Assembly (NCBI RefSeq): GCF_009729545.1
Contig: NZ_WFIY01000004.1
Coordinates: 1,958,001-2,022,000, forward strand
DNA from: Acidianus infernus
GTDB taxonomy: Archaea > Thermoproteota > Thermoprotei_A > Sulfolobales > Sulfolobaceae
Direction of reading: 5' to 3'
Length of the DNA stretch: 64,000 nt
Part shown: positions 1-7,941 of the stretch, in pieces
Position numbering within the stretch: the first letter of the stretch is position 1
Layout of the letters: every line of letters begins with the position of its first letter
Notes under the pieces: generated by a model
The model's input: the letters and a program-made list of their open reading frames with translations, nothing else
Database searches by the model: none
Told to the model about the DNA's origin: nothing
Program-made: the position numbers and the translations under genes

Positions 1-873
1 GCTGAAGAATTCATGAGTAAAGGAGAGGAAGTTCTAGAAAACTTACCTGAAGTAAGAAAAAGGGCGTTAAGAAATGATTACCTTTATTACCCTAATGGTA
101 AGCCTTTCTGGAAGAAGAGAAATGTTGAGAGAGTTTCTCAATTCTTTTCACCTGGTAATTTCAGAAAGTTATATTCCATCTTAAAGGCAATAGACAACGT
201 GAAAACTTCTCCAGAAGTTAAGATATCGCTTTACGGGGCGTTTTGTTCTTCCCTATTCAAAGCGTCAAAGATGAATAGGAAAAACGCGGGAAGTTGGGGG
301 GTACCGTCTTATTGGATTCCGGAAAGACATGACGAAACTGACGCATTAGAGGCTTTCAGTTCTGAGGTAAAGAGATTCTACTCATACTTTAAGAGAAATA
401 AAGGATATGAACTTCACCAAGATGTTGAGTTAATGATAAAGAATGCCCTCAGCTTTAAATATGACAAAGACTTGATTCTCTTCACAGATCCACCGTTCTT
501 TGACGAAGTCCAGTATATGGAACTTTCATTCTTTTATTGGGCTTGGTTGAGGGAAAGTAAATTCAGAGATGTCGCTAAGGAAATTCTTGGGGAAGACATA
601 TCCTTTAAAATGCATTATGAAATGATAGTCAATCCGAAGAGAGGTATTAATTATACCGAATATCTTAAATTATTAGAGAATTTTATTGTAAAAACTAGGA
701 AAATGAAGAAGAAATACCTTCTTTTTCACTACGATAAAGATGAACTAAAACAAAGGGTAATAATGTTAGCAAAGGAAAAATGGAGCAGAATTAAAATAGA
801 GGATATTGAAATAATTAATCAAAGGAATATAGGACATAAGGGCGGAAAAAAGTATATTTTAATTTATTCATGA
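1..873 (+). CDS. DUF1156-type DNA methyltransferase, C-terminal part (runs in from left edge)
   Basis: The frame is open to base 1, so the Met at 13 is probably internal and the gene starts outside the window. What is seen: a DPPF motif (about residue 157) within FTDPPFFDEVQYMELSFFYW, the motif IV arrangement of amino-methyltransferases acting on DNA. Upstream there is an FFSP-type segment (about residues 43-47) that matches the equivalent region of the genes at 17194-19950 and 7942-9498. No SAM-binding motif I or zinc ribbon is visible; these would lie upstream in the full-length family. It converges with the DUF1998/PLD gene, with their 3' ends overlapping by about 10 bp. Inference: an adenine- or cytosine-N4-specific methylase marking self DNA for the neighbouring nuclease/helicase genes. 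The family assignment is fairly secure; substrate and full length are unknown. Confidence 0.75.
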   Translation, partial: AEEFMSKGEEVLENLPEVRKRALRNDYLYYPNGKPFWKKRNVERVSQFFSPGNFRKLYSILKAIDNVKTSPEVKISLYGAFCSSLFKASKMNRKNAGSWGVPSYWIPERHDETDALEAFSSEVKRFYSYFKRNKGYELHQDVELMIKNALSFKYDKDLILFTDPPFFDEVQYMELSFFYWAWLRESKFRDVAKEILGEDISFKMHYEMIVNPKRGINYTEYLKLLENFIVKTRKMKKKYLLFHYDKDELKQRVIMLAKEKWSRIKIEDIEIINQRNIGHKGGKKYILIYS

Positions 874-2999
874 CGCCCATAATTCTTAGATATCTCATCA
901 AATTGTTGTAGGAGTTTTTCTATTTTATCTGGATCTATTGTAACCATATCTGCTTCTACATTATTCTTTAAGCCACTTACAGTGAAATTTGCTGAGCCCA
1001 TGAGAGCAATTGAATTATCTATTATCATAAATTTAGAATGTATTTTGCCTTCTTTTGATTCTTTTGATGAAGGCACTTTTATTATATGTATTCCAGATTT
1101 TTCTGCTTCCTCAATAGCTTCAGCATTGCTACTATCGTTTAAGCATATAATAGTTATGTTTAGATCCCTTTCCTTTTCCTCCTTGACTGTTTTTAAATCA
1201 TCTATTATTTCTTTACTTATCCAAGGCGAAACAATTTTAATTTCATTTCTAGCTAAATTTATTAAATCTTTGAATATTAAGTATAAATTATTTGTAATTG
1301 AGAAATCCTTTTTACCAAACCATTTATTAAAGGTTGCGAGAAATTCGGTTACTAAATTCCTGCTTATAAGAAATGGCTGATCATAAGGTCCAAACATACA
1401 ACCTTTATCCATTCCTACACATAAGTTACATCCATCCCAACACAATGGCAATTCTGCTATTAGATCTTTAAAAGCTTGCCTAGTATCCCCATTAGCATTA
1501 ATATTCTTCTTAAATCTATTTCCTAGATAATTTCTAACGGCAAAATGGCTTGGGAAACTATTACTACTAATATTGTTTCTCCAAGAGTTAAATATATCTA
1601 AAACCCTATCAAGTATTCCTTGATCTAATCTACCCTTAAAACTTCCAATAAGCTGGTTCAAATTATATAAAGATCTGTTAGACACTTTTTCATGATTATT
1701 GTAGTTATTTAGCAAATTACTTAAAATACTACTCAATGTCTTGTCCCCTGAAATTATCATATCATTTATAGTTTTCAGATATCCAAATCCTCCATATATC
1801 GTTTCAACAATGTATATACTAGCTGAAGTATCTCCAAAAATGGAATGGTTGATATAATACATATAATCTGATAAAATATTAGGAGTCACCAGGGCGCTAA
1901 TTATATTGTTAATAATAACATGAGCTAATGTGTGTATTAATACAAAGCTGCCAAATAAAGTTAAATTGTCATCTTTACAACTTAATTTGAAATTATTATT
2001 AATAATTTTATCTATTATATTTTCAAATCTATCCATGGCATCAAATCCTTTTCCAGAGAAACTAAACTTTTTTAATATAATATTTTTATTAGGCTCAAGA
2101 CCAAAATATATTAACATTTTTATGCATAACCACTCTCTTATGGCTTGATTGTTGTTAATTATCCATGAAATGTAATCTTTTAGGGCATCCTCGTTAAACT
2201 CAATTATTAGCCCATTTAAATTATTTAGCCTAAACCCTATTCCTTCTTTATACGATACCCATAGAAAATCTTTGTACATAAGATCTGCAGCCTTTGCACG
2301 AAATATGGAAGCATCAGAAAAAGCTGTCACAGTTAATTTGTCACTAAATTCTATTTTGCCTAGAATCCTTTCTGTTTTTCCTAAGTCAACTACAATTAGT
2401 GCGGAAACTTCTTTTCTATTACCTATTCCTTCTTCTCTTCTTACTCGTCTAACAATATGAGGAAATACATTATATAATCTCTCATAAGGTTTAGGTCCAT
2501 CATAATATTTGCAGTCTCCATTATTACCACGCTCATACAATTTGCAAAGATGTGATAGTGGACATGTTTTTTTACTGTGCAATAAAACTAAACCATATTT
2601 ACAATAATATCCATAACGCAAAGAGTCGTAACTATATTTGATCAGAAGAGGAAAAGGCTTAGAAGCATCGAGCTTATTTATACGATAATTACTATTAAGT
2701 AAGTTTTTGTTTTTGTATACGATAGACTTTTTTGGGTTTTTGTCTACAAAAATATACGGCTTTATCTCTCGTGGTAGCATTACCTTAAAATCTCTCTTAT
2801 AATATGGTACAGGAAACTCATCTGCTATACCTCTATTCCACTTCATATCATTTATAATTTTACCTTTATCATCATAGGTTTTATTATAAACTATGGGAAC
2901 TAATATTAGACCATACTCATTTTTACCAAAAAGTAACTTAAATGGAGTGAAAGAATACAGCGCTTGAATACCACTCCTTTTAGTACGAGATTCACTCAT
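864..2999 (-). CDS. DUF1998 (DrmB-like) protein fused to a C-terminal phospholipase D nuclease (DrmC-like)
   Basis: About 711 residues from the ATG at 2999, chosen because ATGAGTGA there overlaps the upstream stop by 8 nt; a start at 3023 is possible. The middle carries a cysteine cluster (CPLSHLC then C) and a conserved HTLAHVIIN / ETIYGGFGYL stretch followed by WDGCNLCVG, the layout of DUF1998 proteins such as DrmB. The C-terminal ~130 residues contain one HKD site: IHSKFMIIDNS, then GSANFT, as in single-motif PLD nucleases that dimerise to make an active site. In DISARM, drmB (DUF1998) and drmC (PLD) are separate genes; here they appear as one protein. It is last in a three-gene overlapping set with a DrmA-like helicase. 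Likely role: restriction or recognition of incoming DNA. The PLD call is strong; DUF1998 is good but from pattern only. Confidence 0.78.
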   Translation of the reverse strand: MSESRTKRSGIQALYSFTPFKLLFGKNEYGLILVPIVYNKTYDDKGKIINDMKWNRGIADEFPVPYYKRDFKVMLPREIKPYIFVDKNPKKSIVYKNKNLLNSNYRINKLDASKPFPLLIKYSYDSLRYGYYCKYGLVLLHSKKTCPLSHLCKLYERGNNGDCKYYDGPKPYERLYNVFPHIVRRVRREEGIGNRKEVSALIVVDLGKTERILGKIEFSDKLTVTAFSDASIFRAKAADLMYKDFLWVSYKEGIGFRLNNLNGLIIEFNEDALKDYISWIINNNQAIREWLCIKMLIYFGLEPNKNIILKKFSFSGKGFDAMDRFENIIDKIINNNFKLSCKDDNLTLFGSFVLIHTLAHVIINNIISALVTPNILSDYMYYINHSIFGDTSASIYIVETIYGGFGYLKTINDMIISGDKTLSSILSNLLNNYNNHEKVSNRSLYNLNQLIGSFKGRLDQGILDRVLDIFNSWRNNISSNSFPSHFAVRNYLGNRFKKNINANGDTRQAFKDLIAELPLCWDGCNLCVGMDKGCMFGPYDQPFLISRNLVTEFLATFNKWFGKKDFSITNNLYLIFKDLINLARNEIKIVSPWISKEIIDDLKTVKEEKERDLNITIICLNDSSNAEAIEEAEKSGIHIIKVPSSKESKEGKIHSKFMIIDNSIALMGSANFTVSGLKNNVEADMVTIDPDKIEKLLQQFDEISKNYGRHE

Positions 3000-5886
3000 A
3001 ATCATCAGCCTCTTCAATGCCAATTAATTCAATTGTCGGAGATGGGGGTGTCATAAGGAGATCAACATATATGTGTTTATTGTATTTTTTCCTCATGAGT
3101 GTAAATATATCATTATTATACTGATCTTTGTCGTTACTTGAGGAAGTATTATTAAAATAACTAAACGTATCAAGACATTCTTTAGCATAGTCAATTATAT
3201 CAAAACTTCTTTTTATTAATGTATTTATCTTGTCTACAATATCATTTAATAGCTTTATAATATCATCTATTTGAGATATAAGTTCATCATTTTCCCATAG
3301 CTTCATAATATCTTTTTGAGGTATATCTTTTCTATTTTCCATTTTTTTACGCATATCTTCTGAAGATCTTTCTAAGTTTGATTTTTGATCTTCAAGATTA
3401 TTTATATATGACTTTAATTTTTCACCTTTATTTTGTATCTCATTTAACACCTCAGATAGATTACCAGAACTATTATTCAAGATATCATCTAATTGTTCTG
3501 TCTTGTCATAAATATCGTTTATAATGCGTTGTAGCCGTTTGTATTCTGCTATGTTCGATGATTCAAGTAATTTATCTATAGCCGCAGAAGCTGCGGATAA
3601 TAAATTCGATATATCCTTATTTAATTTATTTACTATATCTTTACAATAGTCTTCATTACCACTACCATTCTCCATCTTTAATAACCTATTAATTAAATTC
3701 AGTAAATCGTCTTTGACATGTCCCAGATCAATACATAACGCATTTTGTAACTCTTGTATATTGTTATTTAAGTTATTTAAATAATTATATGCCTCGTTAA
3801 TTAAGTCTCTCAAGAGTTCTTCACAATTATTATTACGCGTGTCATCAATACATGTTGGTTGATGGTTTATAGCTCTTTTTAATAATAAATACGAAAGTAT
3901 ATATTGAAAAATTATTTGAATATTAGTTGCATCTATAGATTTTAGCAAGGAGGTATAATTTGCATTAATAAGTGAATCTCTTAAATTACGATTAAACATA
4001 TATAATGAAGCAAACGGAGTAGGTTGCAAAATTATAATTCCCGTAGCTATTCTATAAGTCTCATTACTTCTACCAGCTCTTCCTATTCTTTGTATAAAAC
4101 TCTCCTTAGATAACGGTAGCTTATGCTGAACTATTGCAGCTACATCGCCTATATCTATGCCTAATTCTAGCGTGGACGTTGAGAAGAGAAGTAACTTATC
4201 TCGAGAATTCTTAAACTCTTCCTCAATTCTAGACCTCTTTTGTAAAGATAGTATTGAATAATGCTGCTCTATTCCTTTTGATAAGTCACTAGCTAATTTA
4301 TCTAGATTCTTATCGTTATAACAAGAATTAAGGTAATTTGATAAATAAGGCCAGTAGTACTCATTATTATTGCATAAGTCGTTTGGATTATTATAACATA
4401 TATGATCCCTTATTTCTCTTGCTTTTCTTTCTCCCAGTATTGTATTCTTAAAGTATTTATAAAAGTTAGTTACTGAAGAAATACTATCCGCAAATAGTAT
4501 GCCCTTAAAGTTATGTTCCTTTAACCAAGCTAATACTACCTCTGTAACGTCTTCAGTTAGAGTTTCTATTCCTCTTTCTACATTTGGAAGTAAAAATTCG
4601 TATAGAATTAAACGTTTTTTACTTACATTGTTTTTGTTATTCTTATAATAGTCATCATATGTCTCTATATTCGCTATACAATTAGTGTTACCACAACAAA
4701 CTAATTTGGATATGAACTCCTTATAATGGGGGATAGTTGCTGATGAAAATATAATTTTCTCGATTTTAGTAGCGTTTTGTTTTAGTGAGAAAAGAAGCCT
4801 CAAGATAAACCTAAGATGATGATATAAAACTCCATCATAAGCGTGAACTTCGTCAAATACAATATATTTTACATTTTTAAAATTATGTACAGTATTCATG
4901 TTTAAAAGTCTTCTATATAAAGTCCATATATTAGTAACTATTACGTTTGGAGGAGAAGACTTGATTTCGTCTTTTGTAGGAATAATAAAATCGTATTTTT
5001 CACCACAATTACTACACTCTATGTGATCATTTTTGTATATTAAATCTCCTTTTTGACATCTAGGGCATTTGAGACCTCTATAAGATTCATTTTGCTTAAT
5101 TTCTTTTTTATTCTTAGGAGTGTCGCCATCATCAAGTGCTATTGTTATCTTTTTATTAATTTGACGCTTGCTTAGTTCATCATTAATTATATCGAAGTAT
5201 TTAATTAGCTTCTCTACTTGATCTTTAGCCAAGGCCTTCCTTGGATAAACAAAAATAACATTTATTGGTTTTTCTTCTTTAAATATTGATTCTAATAAAT
5301 ATATTATTGAAGGAATAACAAAAATGATAGTTTTACCAGTTGCAGTAGGAGCTACTAGAGGTATGTAAGTATAGTCGGTGTTGAGAATTTTATCAATCAT
5401 ATATCCTTGAAAGCTCGATAAACCGTTTATATTAACCCCCTTTAATAACCTTGTAATAATTTCATCTATAATATTAATTTGGGTTGGAGATAAGTTATCT
5501 TTACTTAATTTAGAATTAATAATTTGCAATAGTTGATTTACGGAAACTGATCCAAAATCTGGATAAACTTCTTCATTAAGCATAATATCAAATTCTAACG
5601 AATAAGGCTCGATATTTATAAACGGTCTTATAAATGCTGCCTTTGCTAGTAAATCCATATGTGCAGTTCTATACTTACCACAGTATTCAATGATCATCCC
5701 TTTTTTCAGAAGATTATTAAAAATAGTTGTACCATTACTATATTTTCCAATAATCTGGGATATCTCACTTTTGTCTAGTAGAGCACTCTTAAAGTCTTTA
5801 CTCTGGCTGCTAGTGAATTTATTTACTTCCAAGCGCAATAGATCTTGATAGATTTCTATTTCTTCATCATTAATTTGATATGCCAT
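2992..5886 (-). CDS. Superfamily 2 helicase, DrmA-like, with zinc ribbon and long coiled-coil tail
   Basis: 964 residues. In order: a winged-helix-like N-terminus (residues 1-110), Walker A APTATGKT (about 179-186), a four-Cys zinc ribbon CPRC...CSNC (about 275-300) inserted before the DEVH box (DEVHAYDG), motif III SSAT, and motifs V/VI GIDIGD and QRIGRAGRS. Residues about 700-930 are strongly Asn/Lys/Glu/Leu rich and look coiled-coil. This is an ATP-dependent DEAD/DEAH-type translocase. The direct neighbour encoding DUF1998 plus PLD makes the DISARM DrmA role the best reading. Codon use is markedly AT-rich, with runs of Asn and Lys, more so than the operon at 9.5-20 kb, suggesting separate transfer. 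The start overlaps the upstream gene by 17 nt. The helicase call is certain; the DrmA assignment is an inference from neighbours. Confidence 0.82.
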   Translation of the reverse strand: MAYQINDEEIEIYQDLLRLEVNKFTSSQSKDFKSALLDKSEISQIIGKYSNGTTIFNNLLKKGMIIEYCGKYRTAHMDLLAKAAFIRPFINIEPYSLEFDIMLNEEVYPDFGSVSVNQLLQIINSKLSKDNLSPTQINIIDEIITRLLKGVNINGLSSFQGYMIDKILNTDYTYIPLVAPTATGKTIIFVIPSIIYLLESIFKEEKPINVIFVYPRKALAKDQVEKLIKYFDIINDELSKRQINKKITIALDDGDTPKNKKEIKQNESYRGLKCPRCQKGDLIYKNDHIECSNCGEKYDFIIPTKDEIKSSPPNVIVTNIWTLYRRLLNMNTVHNFKNVKYIVFDEVHAYDGVLYHHLRFILRLLFSLKQNATKIEKIIFSSATIPHYKEFISKLVCCGNTNCIANIETYDDYYKNNKNNVSKKRLILYEFLLPNVERGIETLTEDVTEVVLAWLKEHNFKGILFADSISSVTNFYKYFKNTILGERKAREIRDHICYNNPNDLCNNNEYYWPYLSNYLNSCYNDKNLDKLASDLSKGIEQHYSILSLQKRSRIEEEFKNSRDKLLLFSTSTLELGIDIGDVAAIVQHKLPLSKESFIQRIGRAGRSNETYRIATGIIILQPTPFASLYMFNRNLRDSLINANYTSLLKSIDATNIQIIFQYILSYLLLKRAINHQPTCIDDTRNNNCEELLRDLINEAYNYLNNLNNNIQELQNALCIDLGHVKDDLLNLINRLLKMENGSGNEDYCKDIVNKLNKDISNLLSAASAAIDKLLESSNIAEYKRLQRIINDIYDKTEQLDDILNNSSGNLSEVLNEIQNKGEKLKSYINNLEDQKSNLERSSEDMRKKMENRKDIPQKDIMKLWENDELISQIDDIIKLLNDIVDKINTLIKRSFDIIDYAKECLDTFSYFNNTSSSNDKDQYNNDIFTLMRKKYNKHIYVDLLMTPPSPTIELIGIEEADDYE

Positions 5887-7156
5887 CTAATTTATTTAGT
5901 AATACAGAGGTATATATACTTTTAAGCATGCTAATCATTTTAGAAAGCTCAATATATTCTAATTTATTATAACCTAAAAGGTTACGTATGTTTTCAAGTA
6001 ATAAGTGATGCCTGCTTGAGTAATTATCTAACATCGTTTTGATAAATTCCTTTCTTTTCATAGAATTTCCTAGAATGTTATTTACAAGTATCTCATAAAT
6101 TTCGGAATTTTTACTATCGCTTAGAAAAGAAATAGCAATTAACGGGTGAACGAAAATAATATCACCTTTATCATCGATAATAAACATTCTAATTGAACGC
6201 CCATTTTTTCTAATTTCTAGGTCTTTGCATTTAAACAATTTTTCAACATTAAATTCTATCTTAATATTACTATTAATTATAAATAATTTCTTAAATAAAT
6301 CATCAAATATTTTTTTAAATTCGTTAAGATTTCCAATATTAAGAAAATCAAAATTATCAATTGTCTTCTTCAAATACATAGATCTTAATATAAGAAACGC
6401 CAGCCTACTGTATATATCTACATCGTTAAAATGACCTTTATCATAATATGGAACTAATTTGATTTCTTTGTTATATTTATTGTTATTTTTATTAATACTT
6501 TCTAGCACTATACTTTTGATTAGTATAAAAGTCATATAATTTTGTTCTTTTGGTTTTTGTACTTTTTTAAGAGTAAAATTTATATCCAAATAATTAAAAT
6601 TATTGTCCTGTTCAACTATAAATGTATGATATATTTTAGATATTTTTAATTCATCGTTACCTACAGTAATGAATGTATTGCCTAGGAATAAGTTACGTTC
6701 TTCGTAAGGTAAACTTAATGAAAACGTCCAATATAATCCTAAGGCCTTTTTAATTTCATCATCTCTTAACTCTTTATCTAACTCCTCAAAGTTACATATA
6801 CCAGAAGGATAACAAGTTAAATTTGAATCAAATTGTATGACTTTGTTTGCTTCAGCACTAAAAATTTTCTTATATTTCCTCCCCCAATATTTTAATGTAA
6901 CAATCCTATCTTGAACTGGTATATAAATTGGAGTAAATTGAACATCGTTTCTCGACCATTTTTTATAATTATTCAGAAATACTCTTTTAACGATATTAGA
7001 AGTAACATTTCCTGCATTAAAGAAATAAGCGTAACTTCCAGAAGTATTGGAACCGTTCTTATTTAGAATTTCCTTTACTTCCATATATTGATTGCTTAGG
7101 CCAAAATCGAACAAAAGCTTCTTTACATGTTCCTCATGATCCTTCTTATTCATCAT
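5870..7156 (-). CDS. Unrecognised 428-residue protein, first gene of the DrmA/DrmB-PLD-like set
   Basis: I do not recognise a domain. The protein is soluble-looking, with many Asn, Lys, Ile, Phe and Tyr residues and no membrane segment, zinc site or obvious catalytic motif. It leads the three-gene minus-strand set: its last 17 bases overlap the helicase start, so co-expression is near certain. Start: ATG ATG at 7156/7153. A TATA-like box lies about 23 bp upstream. The extreme AT bias matches the helicase and DUF1998/PLD genes and differs from the operon beyond 7.9 kb. Position suggests a recognition or regulatory subunit of the defence set, comparable in place to the domain-less DrmE of class 2 DISARM, but I see no sequence proof of that. 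Confidence 0.6.
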   Translation of the reverse strand: MMNKKDHEEHVKKLLFDFGLSNQYMEVKEILNKNGSNTSGSYAYFFNAGNVTSNIVKRVFLNNYKKWSRNDVQFTPIYIPVQDRIVTLKYWGRKYKKIFSAEANKVIQFDSNLTCYPSGICNFEELDKELRDDEIKKALGLYWTFSLSLPYEERNLFLGNTFITVGNDELKISKIYHTFIVEQDNNFNYLDINFTLKKVQKPKEQNYMTFILIKSIVLESINKNNNKYNKEIKLVPYYDKGHFNDVDIYSRLAFLILRSMYLKKTIDNFDFLNIGNLNEFKKIFDDLFKKLFIINSNIKIEFNVEKLFKCKDLEIRKNGRSIRMFIIDDKGDIIFVHPLIAISFLSDSKNSEIYEILVNNILGNSMKRKEFIKTMLDNYSSRHHLLLENIRNLLGYNKLEYIELSKMISMLKSIYTSVLLNKLDGISN

Positions 7157-7170
7157 AATACGCTATATAT

Positions 7171-7184
7171 TTTTAAATTATAAG
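7171..7184 (-). promoter_or_regulatory. TATA-like promoter of the 5870-7156 gene set
   Basis: On the minus strand the bases read CTTATAATTTAAAA, centred about 20-23 bp upstream of the ATG at 7156. This is the position expected of an archaeal TATA box for a leaderless or nearly leaderless transcript. It implies the three-gene set is transcribed separately from the operon that ends at 7942. Sequence-pattern evidence only. Confidence 0.45.
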
Positions 7185-7228
7185 TATTACTAATGATGTT
7201 TCCCTCGAAGGATGTATGATTCCTTAGG

Positions 7229-7263
7229 CCCGTGGTGGAATTAAAGATAAGTTACGCCACGGG
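7229..7263. repeat. Inverted repeat, 9-bp arms
   Basis: CCCGTGGTG at 7229-7237 faces CGCCACGGG at 7255-7263; eight of nine positions pair perfectly and the ninth as G-T in RNA, around a 17-bp loop. It stands out as G+C rich in a very AT-rich spacer. It could be a hairpin end of a vanished IS200/IS605-type element or an RNA structure. Its function is not known. Confidence 0.5.
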
Positions 7264-7633
7264 TAAACACTTGTTTAGTACTCTCCTCGTAGTCTTTATC
7301 TAATGCATGAGCTCCCTATGAATTCCAAGTTATTTGCCTCTATGAAACTTTCAATCTTCACTATATATTTTCTTCTTTGTGACGTTATCCATGTTCTCTT
7401 TTTGTAGCTAAATCGTTATGATAAATTTAGAATTAAATAAATGATATTTGGAATTTTTTCATATAGATTTGTGAGGGGATAAATCCCTCTATCTACTTTG
7501 AGTATTTTTACCTAATTTCCTCCTTTCTATTTTCTCTTCTTTCCCCATTATATATACTTTGGCTATTTACTCCCTTTCAATTTCTTCTAAAAACTAGGGA
7601 GTTTGAAAATGTTCACAATCTGGGGAATTTTTA

Positions 7634-7650
7634 GACGAGTTTTTCTCGTC
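7634..7650 (+). terminator. Stem-loop followed by T-run, terminator-like
   Basis: GACGAG-TTTTT-CTCGTC is a perfect 6-bp stem with a 5-nt loop, followed on the plus strand by TTTT. It has the form of an intrinsic terminator for plus-strand transcription, but no plus-strand gene precedes it. Archaea generally terminate on T-runs without a hairpin, so it may instead be a protein-binding palindrome. Confidence 0.3.
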
Positions 7651-7941
7651 TTTTCACCGGAGTATAAACTTTTGTGTTGAAAAATTTCTTTCAAATAACG
7701 CGATATAATCTTTTTCTACATTAAAGGAGTATGTAAGATAATCTACACAACCCCATAAAATCACGTGAAAAAAACTAACGGTTGAATTGAAAGAATTGTC
7801 ATCTTTGTTTTGTGCAAAAAGACCTTTGAAATAAGTTTTGTGGCAATTACCATCAAGGCTCAACATTTATTTGATACTTAATCCATAAACGAATTTTATA
7901 GATTATTAAGAGCAAATTGATTAATGTAGATCAAAATGATA

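Larger units (their letters stand above)
7185..7941. other. Gene-poor spacer between the two defence gene sets
   Basis: No credible gene. A 70-codon minus-strand open frame at 7654-7866 lacks any recognisable motif and has atypical composition; it could be a remnant but is not called. The stretch holds an inverted repeat (7229-7263), a short GAGGG/CCCTC hairpin near 7473-7489 and a perfect stem-loop at 7634-7650. It probably contains the 3' end of the upstream operon transcript. Confidence 0.5.

Noticed and set aside
982..1380. 132-codon plus-strand open frame
   Set aside because: Lies wholly antisense within the DUF1998/PLD gene and shows no motif; a shadow of that gene's composition.
7654..7866. 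70-codon minus-strand open frame
   Set aside because: No recognisable motif, no promoter and a Cys/Phe/Asn-rich composition; it could be a fragment but cannot be supported as a gene.
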